Below are positions 24,648 through 32,691 of a stretch of DNA of 64,000 nt, piece after piece; positions within the stretch are counted from its first letter, which is position 1, and the number at the start of each line of letters is the position of its first letter. This DNA is from Leisingera sp. NJS204 (GTDB lineage: Bacteria > Pseudomonadota > Alphaproteobacteria > Rhodobacterales > Rhodobacteraceae): the NCBI RefSeq assembly GCF_004123675.1, contig NZ_CP035421.1:60120-124119 (forward strand), given 5' to 3'. Under the pieces are notes generated by a model, which worked only from the letters and a program-made list of their open reading frames with translations, was not told the origin of the DNA and ran no database searches. The position numbers and the translations under genes were made by a program.

Positions 24648-24661
24648 ATGATCCTGATCAA
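24648..24661 (-). promoter_or_regulatory. FnrL-like box upstream of the UspA-FNT unit
   Basis: Read on the minus strand this is TTGATCAGGATCAT, one base from TTGAT-N4-ATCAA. It lies in the 250-base gap between the UspA start and the end of the DUF4405-like gene. Confidence 0.5.
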
Positions 24662-24822
24662 TCCGGTGTGAAAGGCAGCCTCCCCTTGGCCGCTAGCATG
24701 AAGGTTACCGGGCTGCCCCCTGCAAACCATACCTATAGTATAGCAAAGGCCGGCCTTTCGGCGGCATCCGGTCGCCGGGATCACGTTTCAGCGGGTCCAG
24801 TAGTCATGTGTGAACAGCTCGC

Positions 24823-25220
24823 TCAGCTCAAGTAGCCAGCTGCCCGGCGGAAGCTGAAGAAGGCCGGAACGGTAAGGCCGGCAACCGCCGCAAACGCAAT
24901 CAACGCCTCGGCCCGGTGGCCGCGTGAAGACATATTGGTGCCGAAGAAAAGCGTTTTGAACACATGCAAATGATGCGCTGCACGCCACAGGGAAAAGGCA
25001 ATAAACAGCGCCGCCAGGACAATATGGAGATCGCTCCAGTCCTGCCTGCCCAGTCCCAGCGCATCCCAACCCACCTCTTTGAAAATCTGACCTTTGGGTG
25101 CAAAAAAAGGATTCCGCCGCTGAGAAAAATGGCTGCAAATGAGAAGGTTACGCCAAAAACGGCCAAGGCCCTGCTTGTCAGCCCGGCTTTTGATCTGGTT
25201 CGGGCATCGGTGTTGGTCAT
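24823..25220 (-). pseudogene. DUF4405-like membrane protein, frameshifted at an A7/T7 run
   Basis: The N-terminal frame (ATG at 25220 with GGAGG upstream) gives a basic start and one hydrophobic helix ending in SGGILFLHPK. At a run of seven A (25102-25108; T on the coding strand) the expected sequence shifts: one extra T would read ILFFAPKGQIFKEVGWDALGLG and join the frame that continues as RQDWSDLHIVLAALFIAFSLWRAAHHLHVFKTLFFG to the stop at 24823. This is the layout of DUF4405 proteins, small heme-binding-like membrane proteins with conserved His residues (DLH, HHLH). The break may be real, a sequencing or assembly error in the homopolymer, or slippage tolerated in vivo. Confidence 0.7.
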
Positions 25221-25379
25221 TTTGCTGCCTCCAGTCAGGATTGGTTGAGTCTATCCGGCTGCAAGCCCACCTGCATTGATCCAGACATGGGTTTGGCGCG
25301 CAAGCGCAGCGCTGGTTGGTTTGACTTCACTCAAGGCGGACGCAAAACGCCTCTGGTACGCTGCGCCAGGGGAAAAACA

Positions 25380-25675
25380 ATGCATCCGGATGGAAACCAG
25401 CAGGTTGAAGTGGTGGCCTTTCTGAGCGACCCGTCAGCCTATGGCATTGACGCACCGGTCGAGGTGATCACGACCCATTCCGCGCATGTGTTCCTGACCG
25501 GCGGTCCGGCGTTCAAGATCAAGCGGGCGGTGCGCTACAGTTACCTGGACCTCTCCACGCTGCAGGCCCGCAAAGAAGTGCTGGCGCGAATACTGCGGAT
25601 TGGACCCGGATCAACTGCGCCGGCACCGAGGATGAGGTTGCCGGGCGGGTGAAAGCCGCTCTGCGGACGGCGTGA
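25380..25675 (+). pseudogene. collapsed kinase gene (aminoglycoside phosphotransferase/AAA type)
   Basis: From the ATG at 25380, about 70 residues (QQVEVVAFLSDPSAYG, HVFLTGGPAFKIKRAVRYSYLDLST) match the start of the large bifunctional phosphotransferase/AAA-kinase family usually about 500 residues long. The frame then ends early at 25652. In another frame the bases 25592-25675 read DWTRINCAGTEDEVAGRVKAAL, like the C-terminus of the same family. So only the two tips remain, joined by a deletion of over 1 kb and out of frame. In related genomes this gene sits next to universal stress genes, as here. Confidence 0.6.
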
Positions 25676-25785
25676 CCCGCCCCGGCCTGGCGCGGCGGCA
25701 GGCACACCGCAGAGCTGGACAACCTCAATAAATGCAGGCTGGAGGCTGCAGGCGTAACGTTGAGCAACACCAAAGGAGGATCACG

Positions 25786-26193
25786 ATGTACAAACATATT
25801 CTGGTTCCGATTGCCCCGGATCACGGTGCCGATACGGCCCGGTCGCTGGAGGCTGCCCGCCTGCTGGCCGACAGTGATGCCAGGATCACCGCGCTGACAG
25901 TGGCTGACGAGATCCCCGGCTATGTGGTTCAGCAGCTGCCGGAGGGCCTGCTGGAAAACACCCGCGCCGAGATGCTGGCGTCGCTGAAGGCGGATCTGGG
26001 CGGGGTGGCAGGCATCAAGGCGGATGTGGTCACCGGCCATGCCGGGCGCACGATCACCGATTACGCCGACGCGCATGGCGCCGACTGCATCGTCATCGCC
26101 TCGCACCGGCCGGGCCTGCAGGATTATTTCCTCGGCTCGACAGCGGCGCGGGTTGTGCGCCATGCCAAATGCACCGTGGTTGTGATCCGCTAG
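25786..26193 (+). CDS. universal stress protein UspA (single domain)
   Basis: A 135-residue UspA protein. It begins YKHILVPIAPDHG with the first beta strand and Asp of the ATP pocket and ends with IVIASHRPGLQDYFLGSTAARVVRHAKCTVVVIR, a G-2x-G-9x-G-S/T-like loop in which the first Gly is changed to a Ser-His-Arg form. AAGGAGG stands 8 bases before the ATG at 25786; an upstream in-frame ATG has no such box. Its stop codon overlaps that of the convergent permease gene (CTAG). Cytoplasmic, probably nucleotide-binding. Confidence 0.9.
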   Translation: MYKHILVPIAPDHGADTARSLEAARLLADSDARITALTVADEIPGYVVQQLPEGLLENTRAEMLASLKADLGGVAGIKADVVTGHAGRTITDYADAHGADCIVIASHRPGLQDYFLGSTAARVVRHAKCTVVVIR

Positions 26194-27314
26194 CGATCCT
26201 GCGCCACTGAGCGCCGGAACAGCACCAGGCTGGTTGCCAGCAGAACTGCACCCAGCAGCGCCATCCACAGGAATTCCGGCCAGACGGTCTCAACCCCTGC
26301 GCCCTTGAAGACGATGGCCTGGCTGGCGGCCATGTAGTGGCGCGAGGGCAGGAGCGTGGTGGCGGCCTGCAGCCAGACGGGCTGGCTTTCCACCGGGGTT
26401 TCGCCGCCTGACAGCATCAGCATCGGCAGGATGGTCAGCATCACCAGCAGCGCAAATTGCGCCATCGAGCGCGCGACCGTTGCCAGAAACACCCCAAGTG
26501 CGGTTGCGGTGAACAGAAACAGCGCGGTGCCGCAGAGGAACAGCAGCGTGGAGCCTGCAATGGTGATGTCCAGCACCCCCTGCATCACAAAAGCCAGCGA
26601 CAGCGCCGCCGCAGCCAGCACCACCGCGGCATTTGCCCAGATCTTGGCCACGGCAATGTCAAAGGGCGACAGCGGCATCGCCAGAAGGTGCTCAATTGTG
26701 CCGTGCTCGCGCTCGCGGATCATCGCGGCGCCGGTGAGGATGGTGGTCAGCCACATGATCTGGCCGATCAGCGCGTTGATGCCGGCAAAACGCACGGTGT
26801 CGCGGTTCGGGTTGAACGCGCTGCGGATGATGATGCCCAAGGTCTGCGGCGCTGAGAGGTCGGCGCCGATGGCAAAACGGCGGATCTCGGTGCTGAGGAT
26901 GCTGGTGATGTAACTGGCGCCAATACCTGCCTGTTCCATTGCGGTGGCGTCGATCAGCACCTGAATCTCCGGCACCCGGCCCGCGCGGACGTCCTTTTCA
27001 AACCCCGGCGGCACGGCGACGACAAACAGGAAATCGCCCGCATCCATCCGGGCGGCACCGGTGCCCGGTTCGATCTGCACCACCGGCTGAAATTCGGGTG
27101 GAAAGAAGGCACCGGCCAGGGTGCGCGACAGGGGAGAGTTGTCCTCGTCCGCAAAGGCGATCGAGGCGTTGTTGACCGAGGTGGCGACCCCTGTCGCCTC
27201 CATCACCGGTGCCAGGGTGAAGGACCAGACCAGCAGCGCCATCATCACCCAGTCGCGGCGCAGGCTCATCATCTCCTTGAGACCGAGCCAGAATATGCGG
27301 GACAGACGCTGCAT
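26190..27314 (-). CDS. yhhJ: ABC-2 type permease (YhhJ/YbhR-like)
   Basis: A 374-residue ABC-2 permease: one N-terminal membrane helix (about 22-42), a large periplasmic domain (about 45-175) and five C-terminal helices, including MIREREHGTIEHLLAMPLSPFDIAVAKIWAN, the cytoplasmic hallmark of the family. It immediately follows the fused ATPase gene; AGGAG lies inside the end of that gene. Together with the ATPase and the HlyD-like protein it forms a YhiI-RbbA-YhhJ exporter operon. Substrate unknown; relatives export drugs or lipophilic compounds. Confidence 0.9.
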   Translation of the reverse strand: MQRLSRIFWLGLKEMMSLRRDWVMMALLVWSFTLAPVMEATGVATSVNNASIAFADEDNSPLSRTLAGAFFPPEFQPVVQIEPGTGAARMDAGDFLFVVAVPPGFEKDVRAGRVPEIQVLIDATAMEQAGIGASYITSILSTEIRRFAIGADLSAPQTLGIIIRSAFNPNRDTVRFAGINALIGQIMWLTTILTGAAMIREREHGTIEHLLAMPLSPFDIAVAKIWANAAVVLAAAALSLAFVMQGVLDITIAGSTLLFLCGTALFLFTATALGVFLATVARSMAQFALLVMLTILPMLMLSGGETPVESQPVWLQAATTLLPSRHYMAASQAIVFKGAGVETVWPEFLWMALLGAVLLATSLVLFRRSVAQDR

Positions 27315-30008
27315 CTACTTCTCCTGCGCGCGCAGCGTCAGCGCGGCCAGCAGTGTGAACACCGGCCCGAAGCAGGCCAGCGCCAGGATGTCGGGCAGCA
27401 GCGCCTCCCAGCCCAGGCCCTTGGTGAAGGCGCCGACGTTCAGATGCAGAAAGTAGGAGGACGGCCACAGCGAACCGACGGTCCGGGCGCCGCCTTCCAG
27501 TGTCGAGACCGGCTGGAGCAAACCGGAGAATTGGATCGTCGGCACCACCGAAGCGATGGCGGTTGCAAAGGTTGCCGCCACCTGGCTGGAGGTCATGGTG
27601 GCAATCAGCAGCCCGTAGGAGGTCGCGGCCCAGACATACAGGAGCGCGCCAAGGGCCAGCGGCAGCAGGTCCCCCTTGAGCGGCACCCCGAAGACCGCGA
27701 TGGTCATCGCCGTGAGCAGCAGGAAGTTCAAATAGGCGATCACGATATAGGGGATCTGCTTGCCGATCAGAAACTCCAGCCGGGTGGTTGGCGTCACGTA
27801 GAAATTGGTGACCGATCCCAGCTCCTTTTCCCGCGCGACGCTGACCGCCATCAGCACCGCGGGCAGCATGATCAGCAGGATTGCGGGCATCGCAGGCGCC
27901 ATTGCGGCGATGCTCTCGAAACTCTGGTTGTAGCGGAAACGCGGCTCTATCCGGGCGGTTTCACCCTGGCTGGCGCCGCTGGCGGCTGCCTGGGCGTTCA
28001 GGAAGGTCTGATGCAGACCGGCGGCGTAGCCTTCTACCGTTTCGCCCTTGAAGGGGATGGCGCCATCGACGATCGCCAGCACCTCTGCGGGTTCATCCGC
28101 GCGCAGCTTGCGGCCGAAATCCGGGGGCAACTCGATCACCAGCGAAACCTCGCCGGAGACCAGGCGGCTGCGGCCCTCAGCGGCGCTGGCCAAGGGCGGC
28201 GTTGGCCGGAAGTAGCGGGAGCCGGAAATCTCCGCCAGGTAGGCGCGGCTTTCGGGGCTTTGCGACAGGTCGAGTGCGGCATAGTCCAGCTCATCGATAT
28301 CCAGCGAAATGCCGAAGCAGAACACCAGCATCAGGATCACCGAGCCAAGGAAGGCAAAGGCGAGCCGCACCGGGTCGCGCAGGACCTCAACCGTTTCTCG
28401 CCGGGCATAAGCCAGGGCGCGGATAAGGGAGCCGCCTGCCGGGGCGGTGCCAGTATGCACGGCGGCTTCTGGAGCGGAAACCGGGACAGGGGGATCGGCC
28501 GCCTTGAGGATGGAGACAAAGGCCTGTTCCAAGGTGTCCGCTGACTGCGATGTCATCAGCGCCTTGGGTGTGCCTTCGGCCAGCACCTTGCCCGCGTGCA
28601 TGAAGGAGACCCGGTCGCAGCGTTCGGCCTCGCCCATGAAATGGGTGGAGACAAAGATCGTCACGCCCTCGTTGCGCGACAGTTCGAGGAGCAGCGCCCA
28701 GAACATGTCCCGCGCCTCCGGGTCGACGCCGGAGGTCGGCTCATCCAGGATCAGCACCCGCGGGCGGTGGATCAGCGCAACCGCCAGCGACAGGCGTTGC
28801 TTGATGCCCAGCGGCAGGGCGGCGGCCAGAGAGGTGCTGTGCGCCGCCAGGCCGAAGCGCTGCGTCAGTTCGGCGACCCTGGCCTCCCTGTCCCTGATCC
28901 CGAATATGCGGGCGTGGAGCTGCAGGTTCTGCTCAACGGTCAGTTCGCCATAAAGCGAAAAAGCCTGGCTCATGTAGCCGGTTTCGCGGCGCATGGCGCG
29001 GTTGCGGGCATCCACCGGCTTGCCGAACAGCTGCGCCTCGCCGGAGCTGATGGGCAAGAGGCCGGTCAGCATCTTCATTGTAGTCGACTTGCCGCAGCCG
29101 TTGGAGCCGAGAAAGCCGAAGATTTCACCGCGGGCAATGCTGAAGTCGACATGGTCAACCGCAGTGAAATCACCGAAGCGGCGGGTGAGGCCCCGCGCGG
29201 TGATGACCGGCTCGCCGCTGTGCGCCGCTGGTACAGAGTGCTGAAGCGGCGGCGGGCTGCCGTTTCCCTGCAGCTGGCGGTAAGCGGTTTCCAGATCGCC
29301 GGTCTGGCGCCTCAGGTCGTCCGGCGGCCCCTGGTACAGCACACGGCCTGCATCCATGGCGACGATCCAGTCGAAACTTTGCGCCTCCTCCATATAGGCG
29401 GTGGAGACCAGCACGGTGAGGCCGGGGCTTTGCTGCCGGATGGCGCCGATCAGCGCCCAGAACTGGCGGCGCGACAAGGGGTCGACGCCGGTTGTCGGCT
29501 CATCCAGCACCAGCAGTTTGGGGTCGTGGATCAGGGCGCAGCAGAGGCCCAGCTTCTGCTTCATGCCGCCGGACAGCCTGCCCATCAGCCGGTCCGCAAA
29601 GGGCGCCAGCCCGGTCGCGGTGAGGAGCGATGCGATGCGGGCCTCGCGCTCTGCCGCGCCTTGGCCGAACAGACGCGAGAAGAACTCGAGATTTTCTCGT
29701 ACGGAGAGTTCGGGGTAGAGGTTGCGGCCCAGCCCCTGCGGCATAAAGGCAATGGCGGGGCAGATGCGGTGCCGGTGCGCGGCGTCGCCGATGGGGCCGC
29801 CAAGGACATCTATGGTGCCGGACTGCAGCTTCTTGGCGCCGGTGATCAGGCTGAGGAGGGTCGACTTGCCGACCCCGTCCGGGCCGATGAAGCCCACCAG
29901 CCGGCCCGGCGGCAGATCCAAGCAGACCGCGTCCAGCGCGGTATGCTTGCGGTAGCGGTGGCTGACCCCTGCGATGCGTATGCCGGCAATGCCTGCGGCG
30001 GCACTCAT
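27315..30008 (-). CDS. rbbA: fused double ABC ATPase-permease (RbbA/YhiH-like)
   Basis: An 897-residue fusion. Two ATPase domains: the first with GPDGVGKST (42-50), LSGGMKQKLGL and LLVLDEPTTGVD; the second with GSNGCGKST (about 302), a shortened signature (AAALPLGIKQRLSLA, where LSGG is replaced by LPLG) and LILDEPTSGVD. Residues from about 535 form an ABC-2 permease with one helix, a periplasmic domain and five helices. This is the architecture of RbbA (once called ribosome-associated ATPase) of E. coli. Its ATG overlaps the stop of the HlyD-like gene (ATGA). The altered second signature is seen in family members too, so it is not proof of loss of function. Confidence 0.9.
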   Translation of the reverse strand: MSAAAGIAGIRIAGVSHRYRKHTALDAVCLDLPPGRLVGFIGPDGVGKSTLLSLITGAKKLQSGTIDVLGGPIGDAAHRHRICPAIAFMPQGLGRNLYPELSVRENLEFFSRLFGQGAAEREARIASLLTATGLAPFADRLMGRLSGGMKQKLGLCCALIHDPKLLVLDEPTTGVDPLSRRQFWALIGAIRQQSPGLTVLVSTAYMEEAQSFDWIVAMDAGRVLYQGPPDDLRRQTGDLETAYRQLQGNGSPPPLQHSVPAAHSGEPVITARGLTRRFGDFTAVDHVDFSIARGEIFGFLGSNGCGKSTTMKMLTGLLPISSGEAQLFGKPVDARNRAMRRETGYMSQAFSLYGELTVEQNLQLHARIFGIRDREARVAELTQRFGLAAHSTSLAAALPLGIKQRLSLAVALIHRPRVLILDEPTSGVDPEARDMFWALLLELSRNEGVTIFVSTHFMGEAERCDRVSFMHAGKVLAEGTPKALMTSQSADTLEQAFVSILKAADPPVPVSAPEAAVHTGTAPAGGSLIRALAYARRETVEVLRDPVRLAFAFLGSVILMLVFCFGISLDIDELDYAALDLSQSPESRAYLAEISGSRYFRPTPPLASAAEGRSRLVSGEVSLVIELPPDFGRKLRADEPAEVLAIVDGAIPFKGETVEGYAAGLHQTFLNAQAAASGASQGETARIEPRFRYNQSFESIAAMAPAMPAILLIMLPAVLMAVSVAREKELGSVTNFYVTPTTRLEFLIGKQIPYIVIAYLNFLLLTAMTIAVFGVPLKGDLLPLALGALLYVWAATSYGLLIATMTSSQVAATFATAIASVVPTIQFSGLLQPVSTLEGGARTVGSLWPSSYFLHLNVGAFTKGLGWEALLPDILALACFGPVFTLLAALTLRAQEK

Positions 30009-31000
30009 TCGAACAGTTCAGGCGGGATGCGCCGCTCCAGTGCTTCGGGCCATTCCATGGCGGTGTCGAGCCGGATCACGGCGATGCCGCGCAGGCCCGT
30101 CTTCACATGTTCGATCCGCGCCGCCACCAGATCCTGCGGGATGCGGACGCGGACGCGGAACACCAGCTGCTCGCGCTCGCTGAGGGTCTCGACCTGCTTG
30201 GGGGTGAACTGGGCCTCTGGCGACACGAAAGTGACGGTGGCGGGAATGGCGTAATCGGGCAGGGCATCCAGCACGATGCGGGCCTCGGCCCCGATCGGCA
30301 GAAGCCCGGCCTCGCGGGCGGGCAGGAACACCTCCATATAGATGTTTTCCAGGCTCAGGAGCGTTAGGATCGGTGCCCCGGCGCCCACCACCTCACCCGG
30401 CTCCGCCAGCCGGTACAGGACCCGGCCCGGCACCGGCGCGGTTAGGGTGCTGTCCTCGATCTGCGCGGCAATCCGGCGGACCTCTGCCTCTGCCGCTGCG
30501 ATGCCGGCGTCCGCGGTGGCCACCCGCGCCTTTGCGGCGCCCAGCACCGCCTCGGCGACCTGATGGGCGGTGTCGCGCTCCTCAAACACGGTTTCGGAGA
30601 TGTTATGCCCGGCCAGCAGGGCGGTGGCACGGTCCAGCTCATGTTCTGCCCGGCGGTGCTCGCTCTGGCGCTGGACAACCAGCGCTTCCGCCTCGGCCTT
30701 GGTCTGGCGCGCCAGGGCAGCCTCGGCCTTGGCCCGGTCATGCGCCGCCGACAGCTCATCGGTGTCCATTTCGACCAGAATGCCGCCGGCCGCCACCAGG
30801 CTGCCCTCGCCGGCCATCACCTTGGCCACCCGGCCCGCCTGTGCGGGGGCGATCTCGACCTGTTCGGCCTCAATCCGGCCGTTGCCCTGGACGAAGCCAT
30901 CCGGCAAGTCCGCGCCGTTTTCTGCAACGAGCAGATAGACGGCAGCGGCCGTGAGCAGAACAGCCGCAGCGGCAAAAAGTGCACCGGCAGTTTTTGTCAT
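30005..31000 (-). CDS. yhiI: HlyD-family periplasmic adaptor of the RbbA exporter (YhiI-like)
   Basis: A 331-residue membrane-fusion protein: N-terminal anchor helix (about 5-25), split lipoyl domain (VQGNGRIEAEQVEIAPAQAGRVAKV and LTAPVPGRVLYRLAEPGEVVGAG), a coiled-coil hairpin rich in Ala/Glu (about 80-190) and a beta-barrel. I take the ATG at 31000, which gives the normal anchor; a longer frame adds ten residues that do not resemble the family. First gene of the operon with the fused ATPase and permease; an outer-membrane TolC protein would complete the exporter but is not in the window. Confidence 0.88.
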   Translation of the reverse strand: MTKTAGALFAAAAVLLTAAAVYLLVAENGADLPDGFVQGNGRIEAEQVEIAPAQAGRVAKVMAGEGSLVAAGGILVEMDTDELSAAHDRAKAEAALARQTKAEAEALVVQRQSEHRRAEHELDRATALLAGHNISETVFEERDTAHQVAEAVLGAAKARVATADAGIAAAEAEVRRIAAQIEDSTLTAPVPGRVLYRLAEPGEVVGAGAPILTLLSLENIYMEVFLPAREAGLLPIGAEARIVLDALPDYAIPATVTFVSPEAQFTPKQVETLSEREQLVFRVRVRIPQDLVAARIEHVKTGLRGIAVIRLDTAMEWPEALERRIPPELFE

Positions 31001-31174
31001 GGCAAAGCACCCCGTCCCGTTGCTGCACATGCGGAGCCTATCCGGGTTCCGCGCATGCTGCCTTGCTCTGTGTCAATCCTGCGCTGCCGGATTGCCGCTA
31101 TCATTGGATCATGTGCGGCGGGTACCTGGTTCGGGCCGGGCGGCGCAGAGGCTCCGGAGCAAAGGGGAACGGCG

Positions 31175-31591
31175 ATGATGATGCGGCTGGCAGTAACACT
31201 TGCAATTGCGGCAGGCCCGGTCTGGGCGCAGGGCAATGGCCTGGAGGAAGGGCGTGACCTGTTCCTGTACTTCTGCGCTGAATGCCACGGCAAGGATGCG
31301 GCAAGCCAGGGGCCGATGGCGGAAATGATGGCTCTGCAGCCGCCTGACCTGACCCATCTGGCCGCGCGCAACAACGGCGCATTCCCCATTGAGGCCGTGG
31401 CCAAACAGATTGACGGCCGCCAGCCGGTTGCCGCCCATGGCGATATGCCCATGTTCGGCCCGTCGCTGGATGAGGATCAGTTTGTGACCTTGGCCCTGCC
31501 AAGCGGCCAGCCGATGATGGTATCCCGCTCCCTGGGCAGCCTCATCACTTACCTTCAATCGGTGCAAAACCCGCCTGAAGGGACGGATTGA
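31175..31591 (+). CDS. small periplasmic c-type cytochrome
   Basis: A 138-residue secreted cytochrome c. A signal peptide (cleavage likely after VWA, residue 18) precedes CAECH (34-38), the covalent heme site; MPMFGP (91-96) offers the axial Met. AAGGGG lies before the ATG cluster at 31175/31178/31181. The gene stands alone, divergent from the RbbA exporter operon. It probably carries electrons in the periplasm, but no partner oxidase or dehydrogenase gene is adjacent. Confidence 0.88.
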   Translation: MMMRLAVTLAIAAGPVWAQGNGLEEGRDLFLYFCAECHGKDAASQGPMAEMMALQPPDLTHLAARNNGAFPIEAVAKQIDGRQPVAAHGDMPMFGPSLDEDQFVTLALPSGQPMMVSRSLGSLITYLQSVQNPPEGTD

Positions 31592-31979
31592 CTGGCCCGC
31601 TTCAGGCAATTTGCGCAATTTGTACAATCAACATAATTTCGCTTACGCGCTATTGAGTTCACATTGAACCTCTTCAAAATATGGCGGACACGGGCCTAAA
31701 AGGGCCAACTTGTCAAAGATCCGATTTTGCCAATTAAATCTGCTCCTTGAGGAGATCTGCAGCATTCTGCGTGGGGTGTGGTGCAAATCTGAGGCCCCCG
31801 GGCCGATACCGGCGTTCCAAGGTACTCGGTAAGCCATTCAACAGACTGGCTTTCCCGCCTGCAGAACGCGCCGCGTCAGCGGTTTTCCTTCCTGAACTAT
31901 GCTGCTTCCCCGCTTTTCCTGGCCGCTTCCCGGGAAACTGAGTGGAATTTTTCCTGAAGCAGAGAAGGAAGACAGCTAT
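31592..31979. other. non-coding stretch between cytochrome gene and IS3 scar
   Basis: No frame here resembles a known protein. Short frames on both strands lack ribosome binding sites and have no recognisable composition. The stretch is AT-rich at the left (31600-31740), then GC-rich; it may be decayed IS sequence. Confidence 0.4.
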
Positions 31980-32286
31980 GCGTAAACCCTCCCGCTGCAA
32001 TTGCCGCCGGATCTTCCGCACGCCATAGACCCGCCAGTTCTCTTCGAAAACACGCAGGACCTCGGGCCGCAATGCCGCGTCACGCCGGGCACGGTCCGGC
32101 AACCGCGCCGGATCGGCCCGCTTCGCCAGATGCTCGTAATACGTAGAAGGGGCAATCGGCAAGAATGAGCCATGTCGCGCTATTGGTCCGAGGACAATGG
32201 CGCCTTCAATGGCTCACTTGTCCAGCACCAGACGCACCGCACGCTCGCGAACCTCGAGAGAATACTTGTTTGGTGTCTTGCTCATT
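31980..32286 (-). pseudogene. second IS3-family element, remnant
   Basis: On the minus strand an orfA start (ATG at 32285; MSKTPNKYSLEVRERAVRL) stops after 23 codons at 32214, and the orfB N-terminal part follows (LPIAPSTYYEHLAKRADPAR, VYGVRKIRRQLQREG) and breaks off at about 31983. The middle of orfA and all of the catalytic core are missing. It is a different IS3-group member from the remnant at 20.4 kb. It lies directly upstream of the ATP-grasp operon. Confidence 0.8.
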
Positions 32287-32560
32287 GTGGCTTCAACCTG
32301 CTCAGGAGTTGAAGTCTCCGGCAAACCCGGCGCGGTTCAGCTGCCATGATCCTGATAAAGCGGCGGGTTGCCGCTGATACCAACCGTGATTGCGCCGCCA
32401 GAGGCAGGCGCGCGCTGCGTCAGCTGCGATTGTGCAGTTGCGGCATCAGGTCGCGTTGCCGTTGTATACGATGGGATGCCGCTGTGGTTTCCGACCGGGG
32501 ACCTGCCTGGAAGGCGATGAATCCGGCAGGCTAAGCAGCAAAAATTCGCTCATCTTAACG

Positions 32561-32577
32561 TTGTGTAAACTTCACAA
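32561..32577. promoter_or_regulatory. operator-like dyad before the ATP-grasp operon
   Basis: TTGTG-N7-CACAA is a perfect 5-bp inverted repeat ending 9 bases before the -35 hexamer. The regulator is unknown. Confidence 0.35.
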
Positions 32578-32586
32578 AACTGCCGC

Positions 32587-32614
32587 TTGACGGATGTTAA
32601 CCATCCTGTAGGTT
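32587..32614 (+). promoter_or_regulatory. sigma70-like promoter of the ATP-grasp operon
   Basis: TTGACG (32587-32592), a 16-base spacer and TAGGTT (32609-32614) lie about 80 bases before the first start codon. The -10 is imperfect, as is common in this group. Confidence 0.4.
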
Positions 32615-32691
32615 GCGCAAAACACGTAATGAGCGTGTTAAACTTTACGCCAACATTTTTCTTGAATCTCTGCCGAAGGCTCCGTCGCGTC

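Larger units (their letters stand above)
32287..32691 (+). other. upstream region of the ATP-grasp operon
   Basis: These 405 bases hold no convincing gene. An FNR-like near-match (TTTATCAGGATCAT on the minus strand, 32345-32358, two mismatches) and, nearer the operon, a short dyad and a sigma70-like promoter (listed separately) are visible. The frame of the ATP-grasp gene is open from 32587 but the extra 35 codons are unlike the family. Confidence 0.4.
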
